Origin: Mesorhizobium sp. AR02
GTDB lineage: Bacteria; Pseudomonadota; Alphaproteobacteria; Rhizobiales; Rhizobiaceae
Length of the DNA: 64,000 nt
Assembly: GCF_024746835.1 (NCBI RefSeq)
Contig: NZ_CP080531.1
Coordinates: 744,001-808,000 of the forward strand
Direction of reading: 5' to 3'
Positions 42,934-51,329 of the stretch are shown here, piece by piece. Each line of letters begins with the position of its first letter. Positions within the stretch are counted from its first letter, which is position 1. A model generated the notes under the pieces. It did not search any database. It saw nothing but the letters and a program-made list of their open reading frames with translations, and was not told where the DNA came from. The translations under genes and the position numbers were made by a program.

Positions 42934-44037
42934 GTGTCGAAAGCTTCAGACATGGTCCGAACCGAAGTCACACGCCTGTCGCCTTACAATTCCGGACTGA
43001 CCATCGCCGAGGTCATGCAGCGATACGCGCCAGTCAGGATCGCCAAGCTGGGTTCGAATGAAAACCCGCTTGGCCCGAGCCCGACCCTGGCCACGATGAT
43101 GCAGGGCGGCGCCGAGATGTTCCGGCTCTATCCGGATCCGGCCGGGCGCGCGCTGCGCCAGGCCATCGCCGCTAAATATGAAGTCGGCGAGGATCAGGTC
43201 ACCCTCGGCAATGGCTCGGAGGATCTTCTTTCCGTCATCAGCCGCGCCGTGCTGCGGCCGGGCGACGCCGTCGTCACCCTCTATCCGTCGTTCCCGCTGC
43301 ATGAGGACTATGCGACGCTGATGGGCGCGAGCATCAAACGTGTAGCCGTCAACGACGATCTCACCATCAACGTCGACGCGCTGATCGAGGCGGTGCGCGA
43401 ACGACCCCGCATGCTGCTGTTCTCGAACCCGATGAACCCGGTCGGCAGTTGGCTGTCGAGCAGCGATCTGTCGCGGGTTCTGGATGCAGTCGGCGACGAG
43501 ACGCTGATCGTCGTCGATGAGGCCTATGCCGAATATGCGGAGGGCGACGACTACGCCTCGTCCCTGCCCGACCTCGGCAAGCGCGACCGGTCCTGGATCG
43601 TGCTGCGCACATTTTCCAAGGCGTTCGGGCTTGCCGGATTGCGCATCGGCTTCGGCATCGTCGGTGACCCGGAATTGCGCGCGCTGCTCGACAGGGTGCG
43701 CACGCCCTTCAACGCCAATGGCGTTGCACAGGCCGCCGCGCTGGCCGCGCTCGCGGACGAGGAACACCTTGCAAGGGTCGTGGCGCTGGCCAAGGCGGAG
43801 AGAGTTCGTGTCGAGAATTTCCTCGCAAGCAACGGCCTCGAAGTCGCCGCTTCTCGAGGCAATTTTCTGTTCTTCAACTGCCGGCAAAACGCCAGCGCAT
43901 TCGTCGAAGGCCTGCTGCGCGAAGGCGTCATCGTCAAACCCTGGAAGCAGGAAGGTTTCGACAGCTATGTGCGTGTCAGCATCGGCGCACCATCGGAGAA
44001 CGACCACTTCATGACCGCGCTGTCGCAGCTGTTGTGA
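42934..44037 (+). CDS. HisC-like class I/II aminotransferase
   Basis: A 367-residue PLP enzyme of the histidinol-phosphate aminotransferase group. Landmarks are LGSNENPLGPS near residue 38, the PLP-contacting YPSFPLHEDY, FSNPMNPVGS, VVDEAYAEYAEGD and the lysine segment TFSKAFGLAGLRIGF. It moves an amino group between 2-oxoglutarate/glutamate and an amino alcohol phosphate or amino acid. The start is GTG at 42934 with GAGGAG upstream. It is not next to other histidine-biosynthesis genes but faces a HisD-like gene, which suggests catabolic use on an amino alcohol or similar substrate. Confidence 0.8.
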   Translation: MSKASDMVRTEVTRLSPYNSGLTIAEVMQRYAPVRIAKLGSNENPLGPSPTLATMMQGGAEMFRLYPDPAGRALRQAIAAKYEVGEDQVTLGNGSEDLLSVISRAVLRPGDAVVTLYPSFPLHEDYATLMGASIKRVAVNDDLTINVDALIEAVRERPRMLLFSNPMNPVGSWLSSSDLSRVLDAVGDETLIVVDEAYAEYAEGDDYASSLPDLGKRDRSWIVLRTFSKAFGLAGLRIGFGIVGDPELRALLDRVRTPFNANGVAQAAALAALADEEHLARVVALAKAERVRVENFLASNGLEVAASRGNFLFFNCRQNASAFVEGLLREGVIVKPWKQEGFDSYVRVSIGAPSENDHFMTALSQLL

Positions 44038-44193
44038 TTTCCCGAAAGCCATGCTGAATTGCGTGGCGCGCCAGGCACGATATTCGAGAGTCTGCCGTTT
44101 CCCTCATGGAGTTTCTCGCAGGTGACGCATCGTCTTTCGTCCAATGCTTCCCTCCAGCCTCTCTGACCTGCGCCCTTACCGGTCACTTTGACG

Positions 44194-45485
44194 ATGTCCA
44201 ATATGCTCGAAAGCAACCCGCCCCGCAGCCTCTATCGCGAAACGGCCGGCGGCATCGGCGATTACCCCGCCCTTGCCGGCGCGCAGCGGGCAAGGGTCGC
44301 CATTGTCGGCGGCGGCTTCACAGGCCTCTCGACCGCCTTGCACTTGGCGGAGGCCGGCGACGACGTTGCCGTGCTCGAGGCCCAACAGCCGGGCTGGGGC
44401 GCGTCGGGCAGGAATGGCGGCCAGGTCAATCCCGGCCTCAAATACGATCCCGACACGATCGAGGCGATGTTCGGCCCTGAGCTTGGGCCGCGCATGATCG
44501 ATTTCTCCTATGGCGCGCCGGATTTCACCTTCGGTCTCATCCGGCGCCTGTCGATCGCCTGCGAGGCGCGGCAGAACGGCACCATACGCGCGGCCATCCG
44601 GCCGAAGCCGGAAACCGCGGTGCGAACCACGGCCGCGCAATGCGAACGACGGGGTATGCCGGTCAGCCTGTTGGACGCGCAGGCGATGGCGGCGCGTACC
44701 GGAACCGACAGATACATATCCGGCATGTTCGACGCCCGCGGCGGCGACCTCCACCCCTTGAAATACACGATCGGCCTGGCAGCCGCAGCCAAGAGCGCCG
44801 GCGCGCGGATATTCGGCAACAGCGAAGTCCTGTCGCTGAAGAGGGAGGCCGGACGATGGGTCCTCAAAACCGCGAACGGCTCTGTCGGCGCCGAGAAGGT
44901 TCTTATCGCAACCAATGGCTACACCGGGCCTCTTTGGCCGGACCTCGAGCAGTCTCTCGTCCCGGTGTTCAGCGCGATTGCAGCAACCGAACCGCTTGCG
45001 CCGGCAGTCGCGGCCGCGATTCTCCCGAAAGGCCCGTCGTCTACGAGGCCGGGAACATCACCGTGTACTACCGCATCGACGCCGAAGGGCGCCTGCTCAT
45101 GGGCGGCCGCGGACCGATGAAACCGATTGGAGATGCTTCCGCCATCCGCTACCTCACCGACTATGCGCTGCGGCTCTGGCCAGCACTTGCGGGAACACGC
45201 TGGACGCACGCCTGGAACGGCCGGGTTGCGATCACCAAGGACCATCTTCTGCACATTCATGAGCCGGAAGACGGCGTCCTGATCTGCCTTGGCTACAATG
45301 GCCGTGGCGTCGCCATGGCCTCGGCGATGGGCGCTGCGTTGGCGCAGCGCCTGCAAGGCAACGAGACGTCGCCATTTCCCATGCCGATATCACCGCTCAA
45401 GCCAATCCGGTTTCACCGTTTCTGGCCGCTCGGGGTGAAGGCCGCGATCCTTTCGGGGCGATTGAAGGACCGCTTCGGCCTCTGA
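44194..45485 (+). pseudogene. DadA-like FAD oxidoreductase, interrupted by a single-base frameshift
   Basis: The first frame (44194 to about 45027) encodes an FAD fold (RVAIVGGGFTGLSTALHLAEAG) and SGRNGGQVNPGLKY, typical of gamma-glutamylputrescine oxidase/DadA-like flavoproteins. After ILP it loses similarity. The next frame resumes at ERPVVYEAGNITVYYRIDA and runs to the proper C-terminus (CLGYNGRGVAMASAMG), ending at 45485. Adding one G at 45027 (CTCCCGAAAGG to CTCCCGGAAAGG) restores one frame of about 430 residues. This is either a real inactivating deletion or a sequencing error. It follows the HisC-like gene. Confidence 0.75.
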
Positions 45486-45491
45486 CGCGAA

Positions 45492-45513
45492 GGGCCGCCC
45501 GGCCTGACGGCCC
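45492..45513. terminator. Hairpin between convergent genes
   Basis: GGGCCG (45492-45497) and CGGCCC (45508-45513) can pair around a GC-rich 10-base loop, in the 47-base gap between the flavoprotein pseudogene and the convergent SDR gene. There is no T-run, so this is a weak call. Confidence 0.3.
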
Positions 45514-45532
45514 GTGGGATGGCACCAGCTTC

Positions 45533-46339
45533 TTATCGAAATTTCGGAAAGGCGTCGCCGGCCGGCGCGTTGGCCCAGCTTTGCAAGGTCTGGCCGCCGT
45601 CGATCAGCCAGTCGACACCAGTGACATGCCTTGCCTCGTCCGAAGCGAGGAACGCCACGGCGGCCGCGACATCGTCCGGCTGGCCGATGCGGCGCAACGG
45701 GATGCGGTCGGCGAAATGCTGGACGCTGCTCTTGAAATCGCCAGCGCCGGAAGCCGGCACGCCGAGCGTCGTCTCGATCACGCCGGGGCAGATGGCATTG
45801 ACGCGAATGCCGTAGGGCGCGGCATCGAGCGCCGCGACCCGCGTCAGTCCGACCACGCCATGTTTCGAGGCGACGTACCCGGCACCGCCCGCAAGCACGT
45901 CCCAACCGGCCATGGACGAGCCCATATTGACGATCGAGCCACCGGTCCCGGCCTTGATCATCGTCTGAAGCGACGCCTGCAGGACGAGGAAGATGCCGCG
46001 CAGATTGATGCGGATGATGGTGTCCCAGTCCTCGACCGGCAGCTCGTGAACGGGAGCGACGACACCGGAAATGCCGGCATTGTTGAACACGACGTCCAGC
46101 CCGCCGAATGTGTCGACGGTGGTTTCGACGGCGCCGCGCACATTCTTCTCGTCGGTGACGTCGGCTTCGATGGCGATGGTGTTGCCGCCGAGAGAGCGAG
46201 CCAGCTCGTGCGCCGCGGCGCCGTTGCGGTCGACAATGGCGACACGCGCGCCTTCGTCGAGGAAACGCCGGACCGCGGCACTGCCAATGGCGCCGGCGCC
46301 GCCGGTGACAAGGACCTTCTTCTGGTCGAACCGTTTCAT
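45533..46339 (-). CDS. Short-chain dehydrogenase/reductase of the nucleoside-like cluster
   Basis: A 268-residue classical SDR. The cofactor motif is VTGGAGAIGSAAVRRFL, with NNAG near residue 89, the catalytic serine in NMGSSMAGW, and YVASK. The C-terminus has HVTGVDWLIDGGQ. Its ATG (46339) overlaps the stop of the epimerase-like gene by 4 bases, so the two are translationally coupled. It probably oxidizes a sugar or sugar acid released from the imported compound. Redox direction and substrate cannot be read from sequence. Confidence 0.8.
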   Translation of the reverse strand: MKRFDQKKVLVTGGAGAIGSAAVRRFLDEGARVAIVDRNGAAAHELARSLGGNTIAIEADVTDEKNVRGAVETTVDTFGGLDVVFNNAGISGVVAPVHELPVEDWDTIIRINLRGIFLVLQASLQTMIKAGTGGSIVNMGSSMAGWDVLAGGAGYVASKHGVVGLTRVAALDAAPYGIRVNAICPGVIETTLGVPASGAGDFKSSVQHFADRIPLRRIGQPDDVAAAVAFLASDEARHVTGVDWLIDGGQTLQSWANAPAGDAFPKFR

Positions 46340-47190
46340 TCCTCGGTCTCCGGCTTTGGATAGGAACGCCATGAATGCTCCGGCTCGAAGCCTAGCGCTT
46401 CGCGCGCATGGACCGTGTCGAGCACGGAACCGAAACCGGCAATCGGCCGCGACAGGGCAACGCCTGGATAGACCCGGCGCACCAGCGCGTCGGTTTCCTC
46501 CTCCATGAAGGTGTCGGCGGCGCTGAGCAGGACGCGCAGATGACCCTCGCCTTGCCATTCGAGCGCCCGCAGGAAGCCCTGCCCGGCATCGCGCGCGTCA
46601 AGATAGGCCCACAGGTCGCGGGCACTGTCGGCGGTGGCGCGGCGCGGACCGACGCCGGCGAAGAAGGATTGCGGGGTCTGAATCCATGGCATGCGGATGC
46701 TGACCGCCGAAAAGGCACCGCGGCGCACCGCCGCGTCGACGATTTCCTCGCCCAGCCATTTCGACAGGCCGTACGGATCCTGCGCACCGACCGGGTGGTT
46801 CATGTCGACCGGCAGATAGGGCGGAATGACCGTCTTCTCGAAGAAGGGATAGCCGAAAACGCTGAAGGACGAGGCATAGATAAAGCGCCCGATACCAGCC
46901 ATGGCGGCAGCCTCGACGACATTGTAGGCGGTCGCGACGTTGGTTCGGAACACCTCGCCGCCGGCGCGCCCGGTCGGCCGCGGAATGGCCGCGACATGCA
47001 CGACCGCATCGCAATCGCGCACCAGTTGCAGGGTCGATCCCAGATCCGTCAGGTCGGCGGTGGCGTGGCGCCATGCGCCCTCGACCGGCGCCACAGTATC
47101 GATGCCCAGCACATCATGGCCGGCGGCAAGCAGAGCCTCCGCCACGTGGCGGCCAAGCAGGCCACTCGCACCGGTGACGATCGTCCTCAT
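46336..47190 (-). CDS. NAD-dependent epimerase/dehydratase family protein (extended SDR)
   Basis: A 284-residue extended SDR. The N-terminal cofactor motif is MRTIVTGASGLLGRHVAEAL, the catalytic serine/threonine region FIYASSFSVFG and the YxxxK is YGLSK. This size fits sugar epimerases, uronate dehydrogenases or NDP-sugar enzymes. I chose ATG at 47190 with GAGGG upstream; a longer frame to 47232 would run into the MARR-type motif at 47229-47246. It starts the leftward two-gene operon opposite the cysteine hydrolase gene. Confidence 0.75.
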   Translation of the reverse strand: MRTIVTGASGLLGRHVAEALLAAGHDVLGIDTVAPVEGAWRHATADLTDLGSTLQLVRDCDAVVHVAAIPRPTGRAGGEVFRTNVATAYNVVEAAAMAGIGRFIYASSFSVFGYPFFEKTVIPPYLPVDMNHPVGAQDPYGLSKWLGEEIVDAAVRRGAFSAVSIRMPWIQTPQSFFAGVGPRRATADSARDLWAYLDARDAGQGFLRALEWQGEGHLRVLLSAADTFMEEETDALVRRVYPGVALSRPIAGFGSVLDTVHAREALGFEPEHSWRSYPKPETEE

Positions 47191-47228
47191 ATCACGGCCC
47201 TCGGCTCGCAAGCACAGAGGCTTGGATA

Positions 47229-47246
47229 TCATTGATGGTCATACAA
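47229..47246 (-). promoter_or_regulatory. Candidate MarR site, epimerase promoter
   Basis: The minus strand reads TTGTATGACCATCAATGA, 39 bases upstream of the epimerase ATG. It matches the site at 47388-47405 at 15 of 18 positions and the site at 51233-51250 at 15 of 18. The TTG and CAA ends are inverted copies. Confidence 0.5.
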
Positions 47247-47387
47247 ATCGAGCACATGGTTGCCGACCCTTGTCAAGGCCATTTCGCGTTGAACAAATAG
47301 CGCATACGCTTGTGCGAGCGGCGTGCGCAAGGCCGGTGACCAAAGCTTTGCGTCGAACGGGATTGACTTGGCATCCGCCAGGGTTTT

Positions 47388-47405
47388 TTGTATGAGTATC
47401 AACGA
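47388..47405 (+). promoter_or_regulatory. Candidate MarR site, cysteine hydrolase-marR promoter
   Basis: TTGTATGAGTATCAACGA lies 20 bases upstream of the cysteine hydrolase ATG at 47425. The MarR gene is second in that operon, so the site would give autoregulation. Three similar sites occur upstream of other genes of the cluster. Confidence 0.5.
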
Positions 47406-47424
47406 TCGACCAAAGGAGTCCGCC

Positions 47425-48069
47425 ATGGCCGTGGACGTTTTTTCCTCACATCGGCATGACGACGCGATGCGCCTTGATCCGCAACGCGCAGCCATTATCG
47501 TCATCGACATGGTCAACGAGTTCTGCAAACCGGGCGGAGCGATGGTCCTGCCGGGATATGAGACGCTGGTGGCGCCGCAACTGGCCGTTATCGAGGCGGC
47601 GCGCGCCAGCGGCGTGCCGGTGATCTGGGTTCACGATGCGCACCGGCCGGGCATGCGCCGCGAGCGCGAATGGGTCAAGCGCACGCCGCATTGCGTGGAA
47701 GGCAGCTGGGGACCGGAGATCATCGAGGATCTCGGCGCCCGCGATGACGAGATCCATGTCATCAAGCGGCGCTACTCGGCCTTCTTTCAGACCGATCTCG
47801 ATCTGACGCTCAAGGATATGCAGGTCGACCAATTGGTCATCTTCGGCGTGGTCACCAACATTTGCGTGCGTTCGACCGTCCACGACGCGTTTTTCCAGGG
47901 CTATGAGGTGGTGGTGCCGAGCGATTGCTGCGCCGCGACCGGACCGCGCGAGCAGGAAAGCTCGCTCTACGACATAGCGACGCATTTCGGCGTGGTCAGC
48001 GATTCGGCTGATGTCGTCGCGGCCCTTCGCGATGGGACGTCGCTGCAACCGACCGAAGTCGCGGCTTGA
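47425..48069 (+). CDS. Isochorismatase-family cysteine hydrolase (amidohydrolase type)
   Basis: A 214-residue cysteine hydrolase. The catalytic aspartate is in IIVIDMVNEFC, the lysine in HVIKRRYSAFFQT and the cysteine in GVVTNICVRSTVHDA with the usual cis-peptide VVTN. This triad is that of nicotinamidase, N-carbamoylsarcosine amidase and the ureidoacrylate amidase RutB. It should hydrolyse an amide or carbamoyl group, and is not a true isochorismatase. The start is ATG at 47425 with AAAGGAG upstream. Being beside an amidohydrolase and nucleoside hydrolases, it may release ammonia or carbamate after ring opening. Confidence 0.8.
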   Translation: MAVDVFSSHRHDDAMRLDPQRAAIIVIDMVNEFCKPGGAMVLPGYETLVAPQLAVIEAARASGVPVIWVHDAHRPGMRREREWVKRTPHCVEGSWGPEIIEDLGARDDEIHVIKRRYSAFFQTDLDLTLKDMQVDQLVIFGVVTNICVRSTVHDAFFQGYEVVVPSDCCAATGPREQESSLYDIATHFGVVSDSADVVAALRDGTSLQPTEVAA

Positions 48070-48115
48070 ACGATCCAGAGCCAGCGGCATCCGAGACAGG
48101 CAAAAGGAGTGCGGT

Positions 48116-48649
48116 TTGACGACCGAAAAGAAATCCGAGAAAAGCGCGACACCGAAGCGGGAACCACCGACCCGCGAGCAGGTGCTGGAGCGCTACGCTG
48201 AGACCGGATACGCGTTGGACCAGCATCCGGCGCACGTCATCCGCAAGGCGCATCAGCGCGCGACGCTGCGTTTCCAGCAGGTCATGGCCGGCGAAGATCT
48301 GTCGCCGACCCAGTTCGCAGCCCTTGCCACGATCCTCAAACATGGCGAGGTCTCGCAGAACCATCTCGGACGGCTGACGGCGATGGACCCGTCGACCATC
48401 AGCATCGTCATGCGTAAATTGCTCAAGCACGGGCTGATCACGCGCAGCGCTTCCGACACCGACCAGCGCCTGTCGATGATCGCACTGACCGAAAAAGGCA
48501 CCGAATACACGCTCGAGCGGCTCGCACGCAGCGTCGAGGTCGGACGGCGTTTCCTGTCACCGCTGTCACCCGCCGAGCAGGCGACGCTGCTTCGCCTGCT
48601 CAAGCGCATCAATGACGACGATCCATCGAATGGCGACGGCGGCAAGTAG
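48116..48649 (+). CDS. MarR-family transcriptional regulator
   Basis: A 177-residue winged-helix protein. The MarR core runs over residues about 35-160, with QFAALATILKHGEVSQNHLG, then PSTISIVMRKLLKHGLITR and a wing containing SDTDQRLSMIALTEKG. The start is TTG at 48116 with AAAAGGAG upstream. It follows the cysteine hydrolase by 46 bases. MarR proteins are usually repressors released by small aromatic or heterocyclic ligands. Four similar inverted motifs in the promoters of this cluster make it the likely local regulator. Confidence 0.85.
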   Translation: MTTEKKSEKSATPKREPPTREQVLERYAETGYALDQHPAHVIRKAHQRATLRFQQVMAGEDLSPTQFAALATILKHGEVSQNHLGRLTAMDPSTISIVMRKLLKHGLITRSASDTDQRLSMIALTEKGTEYTLERLARSVEVGRRFLSPLSPAEQATLLRLLKRINDDDPSNGDGGK

Positions 48650-48692
48650 GCCGCGTCCAGACCCTTTTCCGTACCAGCAGAAGTGAGAACCG

Positions 48693-49889
48693 ATGCCGTC
48701 CGACCCCAAGTCGTCTGCCAACACGCTCGTCGTCCGCAATATCGGCCTCATGCTGAGCGGCGACCTCGGCCAGCCGATCCTCGACGCCGACACCATCGTC
48801 GTGACCGACGGGCGCATATCAGGCATTGGCAAGGCTGGTGATGTCGACACCGGTAATGCGGCGACGATCATCGATGCGATGGGCTGCGCGGTGGCGCCGG
48901 GGCTGATCGACAACCATGCCCATCCGGTGGCCGGCGACTGGACGCCGCGGCAGAACCAGATCGGCTGGATGGATTCGACCGTGCATGGCGGCGTCACCAC
49001 GATCATTTCGGCCGGAGAGGTCCACACGCCAGGGCGCCCGCGCGACCTGGTCGGGCTGAAGGCATTGGCGATCGCGGCGCAGCGGACCTTCTCCAATTTC
49101 CGCCCCAACGGCATGAAGATCCTGGCCGGCGCCCCCATCCTGGAACACGGCCTGGTCGAGGATGACTTCCGATATCTCGCCGAAGCCGGCGTGACACTTG
49201 TCGGCGAGGTCGGCCTCGGTGGCGTCAAGGATGGTCCGACCGGCCGGCAGATGATCGGCTGGGCGCGCAAATACGGCATGACCTCGATGACCCATACGGG
49301 TGGCCCATCCCTGCCCGGTTCCGGCCGCATCGGCGCGGACGTCGTGCTGGAGGTCGACGCCGACATCGTTGCCCACGTCAACGGCGGGCCGACGGCGCTT
49401 CCCGAAGCCGAGATCAGGCAGATCTGCGAGAACGGCACGCGTGCGCTTGAAATCGTCCACAACGGCAATCTGCGCACCGGACTGTTCGTGCTCGACCTGG
49501 CCAGGCAGCGCGGCGAACTTGCGCGCGTCATCCTCGGCACCGACAGCCCGGCCGGATCCGGCGTGCAGCCGCTCGGCATCCTGCGGACGCTGACCATGCT
49601 GGCTTCGCTGGGCGGTGTCGCGCCGGAAGTGGCGTTCTGTCTCGCCAGCGGCAACACGGCGCGGGTGCGCGGACTGACCGACCGCGGCATCATCGAAATC
49701 GGCCGCGCCGCCGACCTGATCTTCATCGACCAGGCGATGGGCGGCGCTGGCGACGGGCTCCTCGACAGCGTGGCGCTCGGCAATCTGCCGGGCATCGGCA
49801 TGGTCGTCATCGACGGCGAGGTGCGCACTGGCCGGAGCCGCAACACCCCGCCGGCGATGCGGGTGCCGGAAGTTCGGGCTGCGCAGTGA
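48693..49889 (+). CDS. Amidohydrolase, enamidase-like
   Basis: A 398-residue metal-dependent amidohydrolase (TIM barrel with N-terminal beta-sandwich). The HxH motif is GLIDNHAHPVAGDWTPRQ near residue 70. Further metal ligands appear in LVGEVGLGGVK (Glu, in the place of the carboxylated Lys), MTHTGG, VAHVNGGPTA and the aspartate in LGTDSPAGSG. The DNHAHPV..GDW..RQ and GEVGLGG segments recall enamidase, the 6-oxo-tetrahydronicotinate-opening enzyme. It may therefore open a partly reduced nitrogen heterocycle. It follows marR by 43 bases. Confidence 0.7.
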   Translation: MPSDPKSSANTLVVRNIGLMLSGDLGQPILDADTIVVTDGRISGIGKAGDVDTGNAATIIDAMGCAVAPGLIDNHAHPVAGDWTPRQNQIGWMDSTVHGGVTTIISAGEVHTPGRPRDLVGLKALAIAAQRTFSNFRPNGMKILAGAPILEHGLVEDDFRYLAEAGVTLVGEVGLGGVKDGPTGRQMIGWARKYGMTSMTHTGGPSLPGSGRIGADVVLEVDADIVAHVNGGPTALPEAEIRQICENGTRALEIVHNGNLRTGLFVLDLARQRGELARVILGTDSPAGSGVQPLGILRTLTMLASLGGVAPEVAFCLASGNTARVRGLTDRGIIEIGRAADLIFIDQAMGGAGDGLLDSVALGNLPGIGMVVIDGEVRTGRSRNTPPAMRVPEVRAAQ

Positions 49890-49907
49890 CGATGGCCTTC
49901 TGGCCCG

Positions 49908-50492
49908 TCAGCTAACTCCATCCTTGCCGATGACCTTGTCCTTGGTCAGCCCGCCGACGCGCGGGTGCGGCCGGCCGGAATCGGTGACGGCGATGGCGAC
50001 GACGATCTCGTCGGCGCGCGGTGCATCTGGGACGCGGACCTCCATGCCGTCGAAATGGCTGCGCACCTTCGCCGCGTCTTTGTGGCCGAGCGGAATGTCG
50101 AGCGGCACGCCGAGACCGCCGCGCTTCTTCGATGAGGGAATGAGCGCGGCGCCCTTGCCCAGCACGTCGCGGAACGGGGCGCCAAGCGTTGGGTGAAGAA
50201 TGGCGGCGGCATGTTCAAGCTCGCCGTCGGCGCCGACGGCGGCTGCCTTGCCGAAGCTCTCGACCTGGTCGCCGGCAATGCCAAGAGCAGCCACCGCACG
50301 CCTGGGCAAGATATCGCCCAGCGCTTCGCCAATATCGCTCAACGCCGACAGATCCTCGACAAACGTGCCGGCATAGGGATTGCGGATCACCGCGATCGCC
50401 GCGGCACGCCGGGTCGGCGGGTCGACGGGGCGGCCGCCTTCGATCCGGGTTTCCTCAACGATGGTGATGATGCGGCGGATTTCCATGCTCAT
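49908..50492 (-). CDS. DUF1185 / amino acid synthesis family protein, paralogue A
   Basis: A 194-residue protein of the AA_synth (DUF1185) family. It shares with its neighbour the pattern PTRRAAAIAVIRNPYAGTFVEDLS, then GELEHAAAILHPTLG, RSHFDGMEVRV and a C-terminal ARVGGLTKD-like end. The biochemical role of the family is unknown to me. Its ATG overlaps the stop of the following paralogue by 4 bases, so the pair is co-translated. It converges on the amidohydrolase gene, 18 bases away. Confidence 0.75.
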   Translation of the reverse strand: MSMEIRRIITIVEETRIEGGRPVDPPTRRAAAIAVIRNPYAGTFVEDLSALSDIGEALGDILPRRAVAALGIAGDQVESFGKAAAVGADGELEHAAAILHPTLGAPFRDVLGKGAALIPSSKKRGGLGVPLDIPLGHKDAAKVRSHFDGMEVRVPDAPRADEIVVAIAVTDSGRPHPRVGGLTKDKVIGKDGVS

Positions 50493-51073
50493 CGCAATCC
50501 GTCCTCGCCCTTGATGTCGGCCGCCGCCAGGCCGCCGACCCGCGCATGAACGCGGGCACCGGTGGTCATCGCCAGGATCACCGCCATCTCGTCGCTGCGC
50601 GGTGCATCGCCAACGCCGATCTCGATCGCGTCGAAATGGCTGCGCACATAGGAGGCGTTGATGTGGGTGATCGGAATATCGATACGCGTCCCGGGGCCGC
50701 CGACCTTCTTGGTCGAGGGCACGATGGCCTTGGCGTCGCCAAGAAGTTCGCGCATCGCGTAGCCGCCTGGATTGTGCCAGAGCGCACCATGTTCAAGCTC
50801 GCCGGCGGCGCCGACGATGGCCCCCTTGCCATAGCCTTCGACAGCGGCGACGCCATCGCCTATGGCATCGATCAGGCGCCGCGCCATTTCGAGGCCGAGC
50901 GGCTTCAGATCCTCCATGAAGCCGGTGATCTCTTCGACGTAGCGTCCGGCAAAAGGGTTGGCGATGACGGCGACGATCGCGCCACGCTTGGGCGGGCGTG
51001 CGGCGGGGGGCCCGCCCTCATGGAATATCTCCTCGACCTGGACCAGAAATTTCCTGACCACCACAGCTGGCAT
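50489..51073 (-). CDS. DUF1185 / amino acid synthesis family protein, paralogue B
   Basis: A 194-residue protein, the same length as its partner. Shared blocks are PKRGAIVAVIANPFAGRYVEEI, GELEHGALWHNPGG, IPITHINASYVRSHFD and RVGGLAAADIKGEDG. I chose ATG at 51073 (MPAVVVRKF) with GAAGGA upstream. A candidate MarR site lies about 35 bases upstream. Two adjacent paralogues suggest a heteromer or two linked steps. The function is not known. Confidence 0.75.
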   Translation of the reverse strand: MPAVVVRKFLVQVEEIFHEGGPPAARPPKRGAIVAVIANPFAGRYVEEITGFMEDLKPLGLEMARRLIDAIGDGVAAVEGYGKGAIVGAAGELEHGALWHNPGGYAMRELLGDAKAIVPSTKKVGGPGTRIDIPITHINASYVRSHFDAIEIGVGDAPRSDEMAVILAMTTGARVHARVGGLAAADIKGEDGLR

Positions 51074-51107
51074 TGCGCGTATCCTTCGTCCCGTCACTCA
51101 TGAAAAC

Positions 51108-51125
51108 TCGTTAGAGTATCAACAA
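51108..51125 (+). promoter_or_regulatory. Candidate MarR site, DUF1185 promoter
   Basis: TCGTTAGAGTATCAACAA lies 35 bases upstream of the DUF1185 operon start. GAGTATCAAC is identical to the word at 47394-47403 before the cysteine hydrolase. It matches that site at 14 of 18 positions. Confidence 0.45.
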
Positions 51126-51232
51126 TTATGCATCGCCGATATTTGTCAAGCGGCGAGGTGGAGGACGCGGATGACAGGCCCAAGAAAACTGCATCGGATG
51201 ACGATTGACAGCCTGTTTAGCCGCTCCTAAAC

Positions 51233-51250
51233 TCATATGACCATCAACGA
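51233..51250 (+). promoter_or_regulatory. Candidate MarR site, BMP transporter promoter
   Basis: TCATATGACCATCAACGA lies about 80 bases upstream of the solute-binding protein gene at 51330. It matches the epimerase-promoter site (47229-47246) at 15 of 18 positions. The rest of 51074-51329 shows no gene. Confidence 0.45.
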
Positions 51251-51329
51251 ACTCGCCGGCATTCCGGCGATATGTGGGGGATGGTCAAGGCGTGGCTTCA
51301 AAAGCTGAAAAAAGCTGAAGGGGAATAAC

